Shown here: piece after piece, positions 16,698 to 25,530 of the stretch
Position numbering within the stretch: the stretch's first letter is position 1
Layout of the letters: every line of letters begins with the position of its first letter
DNA from: Roseicyclus sp.
GTDB lineage: Bacteria; Pseudomonadota; Alphaproteobacteria; Rhodobacterales; Rhodobacteraceae
Assembly (NCBI GenBank): GCA_018401055.1
Contig: JAGYLB010000082.1
Coordinates: 1 to 31,263, forward strand
Direction: 5' to 3'
Length of the DNA stretch: 31,263 bases
The notes under the pieces: model-generated
Told to the model about the DNA's origin: nothing
Seen by the model: the letters and a program-made list of their open reading frames with translations, nothing else
The model's database searches: none
Program-made: the position numbers and the translations under genes

Positions 16698-17114
16698 ATG
16701 TCCTTCCAATTCTCCCCAGCCGCACGCAACGCGGCCCTTGATGCCATCGAGACCGCCATTGGCACCAGCCCAAAGCTGCAGCTGCGCTCGGGCACGCTGC
16801 CCGCCAATACCGCTGCCACCGATGCCGGCAATCTGCTGGTCGAGATTGCCCTGCCCTCCGACTGGCTCGAGACTGCGGCAACGGGCGTCAAGACCATCAA
16901 GGGCATCTGGACCGGCACCGGCACGGCCGCGGCTGGCGGCGGCACAAATGCGGGCCATTTCCGCATCAAGAACACCGCAGGCACCATCACCCATGTGCAG
17001 GGCACGATCACCATCACCGGCGGCGGGGGCGATATGGAGCTCGACAACCCCAATATCGCCCAGAACCAGTCGGTGACCGTCACCACCTTCACCCTGACCG
17101 CAGGCGGGGCATAA
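16698..17114 (+). CDS. Phage structural protein of unknown function (fibre region)
   Basis: ATG 16698 has AAGGAG (16684-16689) eight bases upstream. The intact 138-residue product is beta-rich with Thr/Gly strands: AALDAIETAIGTSPKLQLRS, ANTAATDAGNLLVEIALPSD, GIWTGTGTAAAGGGTNAGHF, GDMELDNPNIAQNQSVTVTT. The pattern is that of a compact beta-sandwich, and such proteins accompany tail fibres in alphaproteobacterial phages. It follows a terminator-like hairpin and precedes the S74 fibre by three bases. There is no recognised enzyme motif. Confidence 0.65.
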   Translation: MSFQFSPAARNAALDAIETAIGTSPKLQLRSGTLPANTAATDAGNLLVEIALPSDWLETAATGVKTIKGIWTGTGTAAAGGGTNAGHFRIKNTAGTITHVQGTITITGGGGDMELDNPNIAQNQSVTVTTFTLTAGGA

Positions 17115-17150
17115 GCCATGGTCAAGCTCGTCAACCGCGCCAAGGTGACC

Positions 17151-17246
17151 ACGCCCACCATCGGCACTGGCACCCTGACGCTGGGACCCGCGGTTGTGAA
17201 GCGCCCACCATCGCGCACCGATTCCTTGCCTTAGGACCCGCGGTTG
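17151..17246 (+). repeat. Imperfect 46-bp tandem duplication that breaks the fibre frame
   Basis: 17151-17196 and 17201-17246 start with CGCCCACCATCG and end with GGACCCGCGGTTG; the middles differ. The 50-bp period is not a multiple of three, and the second copy brings in a TAG at 17232. Confidence 0.6.
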
Positions 17247-17639
17247 ACGGGTTCCAGTCCTTCGCGGATGCGGGCGTCGCTCAGCGGTGATACCCTGCGC
17301 TATGTCATCGAGGATGGTGACGCCTGGGAGATCGGCCTTGGCAGCTATTCGTCTGCCGGGCCGAGCCTACGCGCAATCCATCCGAGGCAGCGCCGGAGGC
17401 AGCGCCATCGCGCTGAGCGGCGAGGCCACCGTCTTTCTGACCGTCACCGCGGCAGATCTTGACGCCAAACTCGAGGCGACCGATCCTCGTCTGACGGATG
17501 CACGGGAATGGAGCGCATCCACAATCACGCAAGTCGAGGCCGAAACCGGAACGGCCACCACGCGGCGCGCTTTTACAGCGCAGCGCATCCGTCAAGCGCT
17601 CCTCGCTTGGTGGGCGGGCTCCGCCGAGAAGACCAAGCT

Positions 17640-18340
17640 CGACGGGATCACCGCTGGGGCCGAGGTGAATAGCGTCACCTCCGTCGCGGGCAAAACGAGG
17701 CGCCGTCACGCTTTCCGCCGCTGATGTCGGCGCGGCCAGCGCGAGACCACAGCCATGCGGCCGCCACCACTTCCGCGCGGGGTTCATGTCGGCCACAGAA
17801 CAAGACCAAACTCACGATGGGATCGCCGCTGGCGCGCAGGTCAATGTGCCGACCAATCTCGGCATCAGCGGCACCGGCGACAGCCGGACCCTCACCTCCT
17901 CGACGGGCAGCAATGTCACCATTCCCGTGGCCACCACCAGCACCGCCGGGCTGATGGCCGCCGGCGATAGTCCAAACTCGGCGGCATTGCCACTGGGGCT
18001 CAAGTCAACAGCGTCACTTCGGTCGCGGGCAAAACAGAGCGCCGTTACGCTGTCCGCCGCGAAGACGTCGGTGCGGCCGCGGCCACGCACAACCATAGTG
18101 AGGCCACAACCAGCGCTGGCGGGTTCATGTCGTCCTCCGACAAGACCAAGTTGAATGGCTTTGTCGCCGCGGGCGCACAGGTCAATGTGGCCACGGACCT
18201 CGCGATGGGCGGCATCCGGCAACGCGCGCACGATTACCTCCAGCACCGGCAACAACGTGTCCGTCCCTGTGGCGAGCACGTCGAATGCCGGGTTCATGTC
18301 GACCGATGACAAGACGAAGCTCGATGGCCTGTCCGCCTCG
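17640..18340 (+). repeat. KTKLDGI/GAQVN repeat units of the S74 fibre shaft
   Basis: At least four degenerate copies of a KTKL-G-GAQVN unit recur, alternating with SVAGKT...LSAADVG and TSTAGLM/TTSAGGFM units. The longer period is about 330-340 bp. The copies are out of phase because of indels. Confidence 0.6.
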
Positions 18341-19062
18341 CCAACCACCACGCTGGCCAGTCTGACCGATACCAATATCGCAGCGCCCGCCTTTGGCGAT
18401 GTCGCTGTACTTCAACAGTGCGGCTTGGGTGAATGTCGATCCCGACACGGCGGGGCTGGTTGCCAAGTCGGGCAACCAGACGGTGGCAGGGACCAAGACC
18501 TTTTCATCCGCCGTCATCCTGTCCGCGGCTGGCACTGCGACAACCCATGCCGTTCGGGCGGATCGCAGCATCAGCGCCTCGACCGGTCTGTCTGGCGGCG
18601 GGAACATGACGGCGAACCGCACGATTTCACTTCTGAACATCGCAGCCGGTTCATCGAGCTCTGGCGCGTTGTTTTACAATGGTACAGGGCGCTCAGCGGG
18701 GCGTCTCTACGGCGGCACCACCAATCCTATCTCAACGACGCGGCTCAATTACGATGGCAACCTGCATGTGAATGCCCTGACCGCAGTGGGCGACATCACC
18801 GCCTTCTCGGATGGGCGCCTCAAGTCCGACCTCGCACAAATCACCGACGCGCTGGCGAAGGTGAGCAGGCTCACCGGCTACACCTACACCCGCAAGGACA
18901 CGGGCGCGCGCCAGACAGGCGTTATCGCGCAGGATGTCCGCGAGGTCCTGCCCGAAGCCGTGATCGACTGCGGCGATCACCTGGCGCTGGCCTATGGCAA
19001 TATGGTCGGCCTGCTGATCGAGGCCATCAAGGAGCTCAAGGCCGAACTGGAGGCGCTGAAGA

Positions 19063-20027
19063 ATGGCGCTTCCTAGCTCCGGACCCCTCGCGATGAGCCA
19101 GGTGAATGTCGAGCTTGGTCGCGCGTCCAACGCGGCCATCTCGCTTGGTGAAAGCGCGGTGCGCGATCTGGCGGGCATCTCCTCCGGGGTGATCTCGATG
19201 CAGAGCCTGCGCGGCAAGTCCGCCATGCCGCCCACACTGGTCTATGGCCAGCAGGCCTATACCAGCCCCGGCACCTACAGCTGGATCGCGCCGCCCGATG
19301 TGTACGGGGTCTCGGTCGTCTGCATCGGCGCGGGCGGCACCGCGGGCGCTTACGGCGCAAGCGGCGGTGCGCTGGCCTGGAAGAATGCCATCCCTGTCAC
19401 CCCGGGGCAGGCTTACACCGTCATCGTCGGCGCCTCGAACACCCGCAACTTCGAGAGCCCCTACGAGTTTCCTGCTGACCCGTCCTCGGCCCTGGGCGTG
19501 CTCGCCAATGGCGGGATCGGCGGATATTCCGGCAAGAGCATTCCCTCGTGGAACACCAACCCCCAGATCGGCAGCGGCTTTGATGGTGGTGGCGTGGGCG
19601 GCTTTGGCAGCAGCGATTTCTTCCAAAGCGGGGTTGGCTATCGCCGTGGTGCCGGCGGCGGCGCCGGGGGCTACACGGGCAAGGGCGGCAATGCAGGCTT
19701 TGGCAATACCGGCACAGGCCAGGCGGGCGCGGGCGGTGGCGGTGGGGGCGGCACTCCAGCCCCGAACACCTCGCAGGCCGGGGGCGGCGGTGGCACCGGC
19801 ATCTTCGGGCAAGGCGCAAACGGTGCAGGCTCGCCCGCCCATAGCGGTGCGGGTGGCGGTGGTGGCTCGGGCGGCACCGATGGCGGGCTTTATGTCGGTG
19901 GCTTTTATGGTGGCGGCTCGGGCGGCATGGGCAGCGGCACCCCAATGGCGAAGGGCGTCACGGTGCCGTGCGCATCATCTGGGGCGCCGGGCGCGCCTTT
20001 CCCTCAACCAACACCGGAGATGTCTGA
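19063..20027 (+). pseudogene. Glycine-rich tail fibre/adhesin tip, one frameshift near its end
   Basis: ATG 19063 begins MALPSSGPLAMSQVNVELGR, then SLRGKSAMPP, a beta-rich region (YTSPGTYSWIAPPDVYGVSV) and from ~19570 an extreme glycine-rich part with many GGGG runs, as in phage tail adhesins that fold as polyglycine-II sandwiches and bind receptors. The family normally ends GAVRIIWG then GRAFPSTNT. That ending is present in another frame, closing at TGA 20025-20027, so one base is out near 19945. In the raw frame the reading instead runs on into the next gene. The stop overlaps the next ATG. Confidence 0.7.
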
Positions 20028-20495
20028 TGCTGATCAAACTCGAGAATGGCAGCCCCGTCGGGCACCCCGTGCTGGAGGCGAACTTCCGCGCCCTCCATCC
20101 GGACACAAGCTTTCCTGCGGTCCTGACGCCCGAACTGGTCGAGCCCTTCGGCTTTGGCATGTTCGAATACAGCCAGATCCCGGAACCGGCGCACCATTAC
20201 GACAAGGCCATCGAGGCGCCGGCAATCCGCGATGCGCAAGGCGTCTGGCGGCAGGTCTGGGAGCTCGTGCCAATGTCCGAGGCCGAGCGGCTGGAGGCCG
20301 ATCACGACCAGGCCGTGATCATGCGTCATGCGCGCGACATGGCGCTGACGCGATCTGATTTCAGCCAGATGGCCGATGCGCCGTCCTGGGTCGACCGGGC
20401 GGCCTGGGCCGCCTATCGCCAGGCGCTGCGGGATGTTCCGCAACAGGCGGGGTTTCCCTGGCAGGTCCAGCTGGCCCTTAGCTCCGGACGCCTGA
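20027..20495 (+). pseudogene. Tail fibre assembly protein-like, frameshift near its end
   Basis: ATG 20027 starts MLIKLENGSPVGHPVLEANF, then FPAVLTPELVEPFGFGMFEY, WRQVWELVPMSEAERLEADH and WAAYRQALRDVPQQAGFPWQ. This is the usual arrangement of phage tail fibre assembly chaperones, with the final PWPV/FPWQVQWP signature. An extra C near 20471 gives LALSSG where WPLAPDA and TGA 20493-20495 are expected. The family helps fold or attach distal fibres and is encoded directly after the fibre gene, as here. The protein is otherwise complete. Confidence 0.65.
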
Positions 20496-20498
20496 TCC

Positions 20499-23332
20499 AT
20501 GCTTGCCTTCCCACCACCGCCAGCGCGCCGCTGGGCCGCTGGGTGCATCGCCGCCCTTGCCGGCAGTGGTCGCGCGAGGTGCCAGACCGCCGTACTTCTC
20601 GCGTTCGGCGGCGCGTCACGGCACTGGACCCAGATCGGCGCGCAGAGCGCCGACCTCTCAGCGCGCCTTTCGCTTGGTGGTGACGCGCGCGCCAGAGCGG
20701 CCTGTCAGGGTCGGGCGCGCCCGATCTGCGGCTTGGCATTCGGGCGCATGTCGGATCCTCGACGGAAGCTGGGGCGGGGGGCTTGTTCTTATCGTCCCCG
20801 GTGCTGCGTCGGTCAGGAACACCCCGGCAGCGCGACTGGACGCAGGGCTCCTGCTCCTCCCCGATGGCAGGGCCGAGGCGCAGAATCACAGAGGGCACGC
20901 CACGGCGGCCATGCCCGGTCTTGCTGGGGTGGCAAGATGCGGAGCCCGCATTGACGGCAGGGCGAACACTCTGCTGGGTCTCCAGCGCAGCTCCGAGGCC
21001 GACAGCCAGATTGACGTGACCGCGACGCGCAGCCTGCCGCTTGCGGGGAGCGCGTCAGCCGTGCTGGCGGGTGAAGGGACGAGCACGAGCGCGGTTTCTG
21101 TTGCCATCACCGCGCAAGGGCGCACGGGCGTGGTGCCGCGGGCTGTCAGTCCCATCGCCCTTGGCGGCGCGGCAAAGGCCGCAGGCGTCTCCTCAGGCGC
21201 TGCGGTTGGACAAGGAGCGGTTGGCGGTCTGAGCGCAATGGCCAGTCGCGCCTCTGCCGAGATCGTGCAGGTGCTTGAGATCACCAGCCATGCGCGCAGC
21301 GCGCCGGCCCCTGGTCCGGTCTGCGGCCCTCGTTCCATGCAAGCCTTGGGACCTCGGTGGTTATTGCCGGGGAAATGGAGAGATTTCCCTCGGCATGGGC
21401 CTTGACGCGGAGGCCACGACGGCCTGTCGGCCGCGGCTGGCGGTGGTATTCACCCGTCGGGTCAGGCCAAGCCTCCAAGCGTCCATTCTCGCCCAATCGC
21501 AACCACCATCGCAACTGGCGCTCGCCGGCAGCGCTGTCGGCACAAGCCTGGAGCCGCGCGAGGCATGCGTGTTCGGGAGCCTTGCATCTGACCGGCCAGG
21601 GCCATGCGACCGGCGCGCCTCGATGCCAAAGGGCGATGGGACGGTTGTATTCGCCAACCCTCGTTGCCAGCATCTGCACGATCTCGCGCAGCCCTTGCCG
21701 GTCAACTCGAGCCTCTGACCGGGCGCTGGAGGCGGCTCTGCTCGTGGGTGGCGAGGCTCGGCGCGCCATGGCCCTTTGCAGGGGCCGCGCGGGCGACCGC
21801 GCAAACCTCTGCGGGCGCGCAAGACCCACTTTGGCGGTCGCATGCGAGGCAACTGCGCGCCCGTCTGGCGGCGAGTCGCAATTGGCGGTGCAGATCTGGC
21901 TCTATGTGGGGGCGGCTGGCGGCCTCGGGCGCCGGCGTATCGGCGGCTGGGCATCCTGGATCTTGGATGCAGAGATCCTGATCTCGGGAGCGACGGTCGG
22001 CGCGCGGGGCACATTGGCCCCGGCGCTCGATTTACGCGGTGCGGCCCTCTGCGTGGCTGCGCATCGCGGCTGCGGGCAGAGAAGGCCCGCCTGCGTGGCA
22101 GGCCCTTGCCTCGGGCGAGACTTGGCGTGGGCTTGGGTCTGCCTTGCCTTAGATGGCCCCGGCCTCTCCGAGCGGCACGTCGGCGGCGATGGCCATCCAT
22201 GGCGCATCCAGCAGCGCCTTCGCGGTCACCCGCGCCTTTGCCCGGTGATGTCGATGTCCAGGGCGACAGCGCCCGCCAGATCAGTCTGGGCGGCGGTGCG
22301 TGCCAGCGCGGACCACAAGCCGCACCCAAACGTCAGCAATCTGTCGTCGAGGTCACCGGGAACGCGGGGGCACGCGCCACCGCGGCGGTAGCAGCCGCGG
22401 CCAACGTCGCGCCGCCTTGCTCGGCAAAAGCGGGCGTGCCCGCGGCCGCGACAACCTTGCCTCGATCGGTTGGCCTCACCGAGGCCGCAGCGACGGCCCC
22501 GCGATCGGGACAATGCCAGGGATGCTGTCGCTTGTCGGCATCGGTCAGGCGCGGTCTGCAGCTGAGAGGAGCGGCGGCTGGCGGTCTTCTCGTCATCGCA
22601 GGCGATCTCGGCGGCGCGACAGGTCTCAGTGCGGAACTGCAGGTTTGATCTTGCTCTGGAGGGGGCACGGCGGAGGCGGCGCCCCCGCCTCGGGCGGCCC
22701 AAGGGACCGGACGGTTCGCGATTGCGCGGGGCAGTGATGCAGAGGTGCAGGTCGCAGCCGATGCCGCACGCTTGCTGCCTCTTGCCGGCACTGCCGCAGG
22801 GGCGCTCGCCGCAAGGGCAATGCGCGTCGATGGGGCGGTTGCGCTTGCTGGAAGCGCCAATGCGCGGGGGAAACAGCGGCTGGCCTGCCCACAGGCGCGA
22901 TCCTTGATGTGCAAAGCCATGCGACCGGCGCAGCGCGCATGCAGGCCATCTGCTCTGGCCGTGTTGCCTTTGTCCGGCTGGGACAAGCTGATGTCCCCGT
23001 TGCCGCGGGGGCCGCGCATGGCATGACCCTTCTGGGATCTGCGCTGGCAGGCAATGTCACGCAGGCCACGGCCAATCTGCCCCTCGAACCTCGGCTATCG
23101 GGAACCGCCACCAATGTAATCAGGGTGGAATTGGCGGCGCGGAGGTGGGTGTCGCAGCGCGCGGAAACGCGATGCTGGGCGTGTCAGGCAGGGCTGTCGC
23201 TCAGGATCTGGGCCCGTTGCAGCATTGCAGGCGCTGCGCGCGCCACCAGCGCTGCGCCGATCCGAGCCCACAAAATACGGGCTGAGCGGACGGCTCACCC
23301 CCAGCAACTCCGGTCGCATTCTGCGAGGCTGA
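20499..23332 (+). pseudogene. Ala/Gly-rich repeat protein, heavily frameshifted
   Basis: From ATG 20499 to TGA 23332 (~945 codons) no single frame holds, but pieces in all three frames share one style: LSGSGAPDLRLGIRAHVGSS, then SLPLAGSASAVLAGEGTSTS, PIALGGAAKAAGVSSGAAVG, SVVEVTGNAGARATAAVAA, RLLPLAGTAAGALAARAMRV, VALAGSANARG and finally SGRLTPSNSGRILRG. The motif LxLxGxAxAx recurs at roughly 35-45 residues, giving an Ala/Gly beta-repeat protein that may be a long distal fibre or a cell-surface-like adhesin. No family is recognised. The number of breaks (well above ten) is the highest in the window. The start follows the preceding stop by three bases. Confidence 0.45.
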
Positions 23333-23337
23333 TTGTC

Positions 23338-23668
23338 ATGCCTCGGTTCACCATCAAACGCGGCGATAGTCGCCTGCGCTGCGTCTTCGTCTTGCTGCCT
23401 GACAGCGTATCGCTCGCCGGGGCCACCGTCAGGTTCCAGATGCGTGCGCGGGGCGGGCCCACCGTGATCGACCGGCCAGCGATAATCCAAAGCTCCTTTG
23501 AGCCTGCGGTCGTCGCCCATCTCTGGCTGCCCGGCGAGACCGACGCACCCGGGCGCTTCGACGCAGAGTCTCCGCGTGACCTACATGGACGGCACCGTCG
23601 AGACCTTCCCCAATCTCGGCTTCATCGAGGTGTTTGTCACCGAGGATGTGCCGGGCTTGCCGGACTGA
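23338..23668 (+). pseudogene. Ig-like phage baseplate/fibre-support protein, one frameshift
   Basis: ATG 23338 begins MPRFTIKRGDSRLRCVFVLL, then LAGATVRFQMRARGG and PTVIDRPAIIQSS, the layout of a BppU N-terminal-like Ig fold. The frame changes near 23565; the natural end reads LRVTYMDGTVETFPNLGFIE, VTEDVPGLPD and TGA 23666-23668. The product of ~110 residues would be a small structural protein placed after the fibres and before the lysis genes. The BppU-like call is from fold pattern only. Confidence 0.55.
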
Positions 23669-23782
23669 AACGCCACTGCGCCCAGCGGTGCTCAGCATAT
23701 CCTGCTACACACCCGTAAACGAAAAAAACAAGGAGGTTTCCACAATGGAGATCGAGCTCTGGACCCTGTTCGACGCCCTTCT

Positions 23783-23795
23783 GTGGTTGCCGCCC
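23783..23795 (+). repeat. Inverted repeat, left end of the IS
   Basis: GTGGTTGCCGCCC begins one base after the CT of the TCTG core and matches the complement of 25148-25160 over 13 of 13 bases. Confidence 0.65.
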
Positions 23796-24050
23796 GTAGT
23801 GCAAGAAGTTTTTGACCCTTTTGGCGTGTGATCGAGTGCGGTCTTCTGTAAGGCCTCGAGATGCGGCATTTCCAGAAGCCGCGGGCCGGGATGGTGATCA
23901 GCGGATCAGGTCCAAATCTGATGAACGTGCTTTCTGCACTCAGGGCGTCTCTGGTTTTCCCAATCCGGATCTGTTCGATCATTTTGCCCATTCAGGTCGT
24001 CGTCTTCTTACACCCCCCTTGGCACCGTTGCTAGCGGTTCGACATGAGCT
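23796..24050 (-). ncRNA. Non-coding 3' segment of the IS, candidate guide (seek/bridge) RNA
   Basis: About 255 bases between the transposase stop and the left inverted repeat have no supportable gene. In IS1111-type members of IS110 the guide RNA that recognises donor and target is encoded in this 3' non-coding region. The side with the long non-coding end fits. I have not folded it, so the RNA call is by position only. Confidence 0.35.
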
Positions 24051-25079
24051 TCATGCCGCGACCACCAGCGCCGGATCCTTGTAATCTTCGTTCTTCGTCA
24101 GCATTGCCCAAATCTGGCGGGCCATTTTGTTGGCCAGCGCGATCGCAACCAGCATCTTGGGCTTGCGCGCCAACATGCGTGACAGCCAGCTGCCCTCACT
24201 AATGGTGCGTTGCCCAAGCCAGTTCAGCCTCGACATTGCCCCTATGATCAAAAGGCGTCGAATATCGGCTTGGCCAGCCTTGGTCATGCGGCCGAGGCGC
24301 TCCTTTCCTCCTGAGGAATGCTGCCTCGGCACCAGCCCCAACCAGGCCGCAAAGTCACGCCCTGTTTTGAACTGCGCCATGTCGGGTCCAAACGCCTCTA
24401 CAGCGACGGCCGTCAGCGGCCCGACGCCGGGCATAGTCTGAAGTCTGCGCGCCCTGTCTGACTCGGCTGCAAGCGCCTTGAGTTTCGCGGTTCGCTCGAT
24501 AATACGCGCCGTTTTCTCTGCAATCTGCGCCAGCAGGTCTAAGCACTCTTCCCGGATGAGCGCATGCAAGTTGGAGGTTTCATCCTCCACAAGTGCCTTC
24601 ATGCGGATAAGGCTTCGAATTCCTTGGGGAAACACGTGCCCATATTCATATAGTAGTGCCCTCAATGCGTTCACATCGCCCGTGCGCTGATGAACCAGTC
24701 GTTCGCGGCCACGGAAAACCGCTGCGCGTGATTGCTGATCAACAGTCTTGGGTGCAACGAAACGCATCTCTGGCTGGCGAGCTGCTATGACAATCGCCTC
24801 CGCATCAGCCGCATCATTTTTCTGACGCTTTACGAACGGGCGAACGTACTGTGGCGCAATCAGTTTTACCTCATGGTCAAGAGCTCCCATCTCATGCGCC
24901 CAGTAATGCGCGCCGCCGCAGGCTTCAAAAATGACTAGGGAGGGCTCCTGCTGAGCCATGAACACGAAAAACTGCTTCCGCGTTAGCTTCTTGCGGAACT
25001 GAACCTCCCCGGTACGCAAGGCCCCATGAACCTGGAAAACATTCTTTGCCAGATCGACCCCGATCATCATATCCTTCAT
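24051..25079 (-). CDS. IS110-family transposase (DEDD recombinase)
   Basis: The best start is ATG 25079 with GAGGAGG nearby (frames further upstream lack family sequence), giving 342 residues, a normal length. The N-terminal RuvC-like DEDD domain shows MIGVDLAKNVFQVHG (first Asp), LVIFEACGGAHYWAHEM (Glu) and FVKRQKNDAADAEAIVIAAR (final Asp pair). The C-terminal Transposase_20 domain shows LQTMPGVGPLTAVAVEAFGP, FAAWLGLVPRQHSSGGKERL and TKAGQADIRRLLIIGAMS with the conserved Ser region. It catalyses RNA-guided insertion via a Holliday junction. It is unbroken, unlike the phage genes around it, so the insertion is probably recent. Confidence 0.9.
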   Translation of the reverse strand: MKDMMIGVDLAKNVFQVHGALRTGEVQFRKKLTRKQFFVFMAQQEPSLVIFEACGGAHYWAHEMGALDHEVKLIAPQYVRPFVKRQKNDAADAEAIVIAARQPEMRFVAPKTVDQQSRAAVFRGRERLVHQRTGDVNALRALLYEYGHVFPQGIRSLIRMKALVEDETSNLHALIREECLDLLAQIAEKTARIIERTAKLKALAAESDRARRLQTMPGVGPLTAVAVEAFGPDMAQFKTGRDFAAWLGLVPRQHSSGGKERLGRMTKAGQADIRRLLIIGAMSRLNWLGQRTISEGSWLSRMLARKPKMLVAIALANKMARQIWAMLTKNEDYKDPALVVAA

Positions 25080-25147
25080 CTCGCCGTCCTCCTCTTCGCT
25101 TGGCGTTGAACACCACGACCTTGGCACATTTCGTTGCCGTCTGGGGA

Positions 25148-25160
25148 GGGCGGCAACCAC
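25148..25160 (-). repeat. Inverted repeat, right end of the IS
   Basis: GGGCGGCAACCAC is the exact complement of the left repeat. CCCA and then TCTG (25165-25168) separate it from restored phage sequence. Confidence 0.65.
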
Positions 25161-25484
25161 CCCATCTGATGAAATGGGTCATCATCCCTGTGGCCGCAGT
25201 CCTGTGGGTGCATAACCAGAAGCTGGGCAGTCATGAAAAGGAAGTCCTGCGCATCATGACGCTGCTCGCCGAGCGCAAGGACCAGCGCGACGAAGACCGC
25301 GCCGAGCTGAAAGAAGCCCTGCGCGATCTGCGCGCGGCCATCCTGCGGCTGGATCAGCGGCTGGCGGATTTTGCCCTGGCGCAGCCGTTGGCCCCGCAGG
25401 CGGCGAGACCCGCCGTTGCGCGGCGCGTCAAGGGCTGAGACGCACGGCCCACTCACACCCCCTAACCACAACCCACCCACCAAG

Positions 25485-25508
25485 CCCGTCGCCTCCGCGG
25501 CGGGTTTT
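25485..25508 (+). terminator. Intrinsic terminator-like hairpin before the endolysin gene
   Basis: CCCGTCGC (25485-25492), loop CTCC, GCGGCGGG (25497-25504), followed by TTTT. The eight-pair stem has one G-T pair. The M15 peptidase start is 23 bases further on, so read-through must be partial or the endolysin uses it as an RNA structure. Confidence 0.6.
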
Positions 25509-25530
25509 GTCGTTTGAAAAGGACCACCCC

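Larger units (their letters stand above)
17118..19076 (+). pseudogene. Tail fibre with C-terminal S74 (endosialidase-type) chaperone, frameshifted
   Basis: ATG 17118 starts MVKLVNRAKVTTPTIGTGTL. The middle holds repeated KTKLDGI, GAQVNV/GAQVNS, SVAGKTGAVTLSAADVGAA-like and HNH-containing units typical of trimeric fibre shafts. The last 228 codons (from ~18393) are open and end with an intramolecular chaperone domain: ITAFSDGRLKSDLAQITDAL (self-cleavage Ser-Asp), TGYTYTRKDTGARQTGVIAQ, DVREVLPEAV and MVGLLIEAIKELKAELEAL. This domain trimerises the fibre and cuts itself off. Breaks occur in the 17151-17246 duplication and near 17281, 17370, 17700, 17800, 17970, 18030, 18210 and 18400. The stop overlaps the next gene by 14 bases. 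Confidence 0.75.
23783..25168 (-). mobile_element. IS110-family (IS1111-type) insertion element, ~1.39 kb
   Basis: The ends are defined by the repeated TCTG flanking the element and by an inverted repeat GTGGTTGCCGCCC (23783-23795, and its complement at 25148-25160). Subterminal inverted repeats are a mark of the IS1111 subgroup of IS110. The element carries one DEDD transposase gene on the minus strand, with only about 80 non-coding bases before it and about 255 after it. IS110-type insertion uses a guide RNA and a short core (often CT), with no target-site duplication in the DDE sense. The shared TCTG contains CT. The element lies in and interrupts a small phage gene. Confidence 0.75.
23745..25438 (+). 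pseudogene. Small membrane protein gene split by the IS110-family element
   Basis: ATG 23745 follows AAGGAGG and encodes MEIELWTLFDALL before the element starts. The rest begins at ATG 25169 (MKWVIIPVAAVLWVHNQKLG) and ends at TGA 25438. Joining the two at the shared TCTG (23780-23783 and 25165-25168) gives one uninterrupted frame of 102 codons: an N-terminal transmembrane helix (TLFDALLMKWVIIPVAAVLW), then a charged coiled coil (KEVLRIMTLLAERKDQRDED) and an Ala/Pro-rich tail. It sits where phages place a holin-like or accessory lysis protein just before the endolysin. The 3' part could still be translated alone from 25169 as an 89-residue protein. Confidence 0.7.

Noticed and set aside
17640..18340. 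Regular repeats that could look like a CRISPR array
   Set aside because: Units are in a coding fibre region, vary in sequence and length, and lack unique spacers of constant size.
19036..19842. 268-codon minus-strand frame and long plus-strand frame at 19244-20683
   Set aside because: Both arise from the glycine-rich repeat DNA; the adhesin frame and its family ending explain the region.
21361..22329. 322-codon minus-strand frame in the repeat-protein region
   Set aside because: Arg/Pro-rich shadow of the Ala/Gly repeats; no motif and no conserved start.
23692..24084. Small frames on both strands in the IS 3' segment
   Set aside because: No start signals or motifs; the segment is better explained as the non-coding end of the element.
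24017..25127. Direct repeat CCTTGGCAC at 24017-24025 and 25119-25127 as IS borders
   Set aside because: It lies inside the element; the TCTG pair with the inverted repeats gives a cleaner end and restores an open gene.
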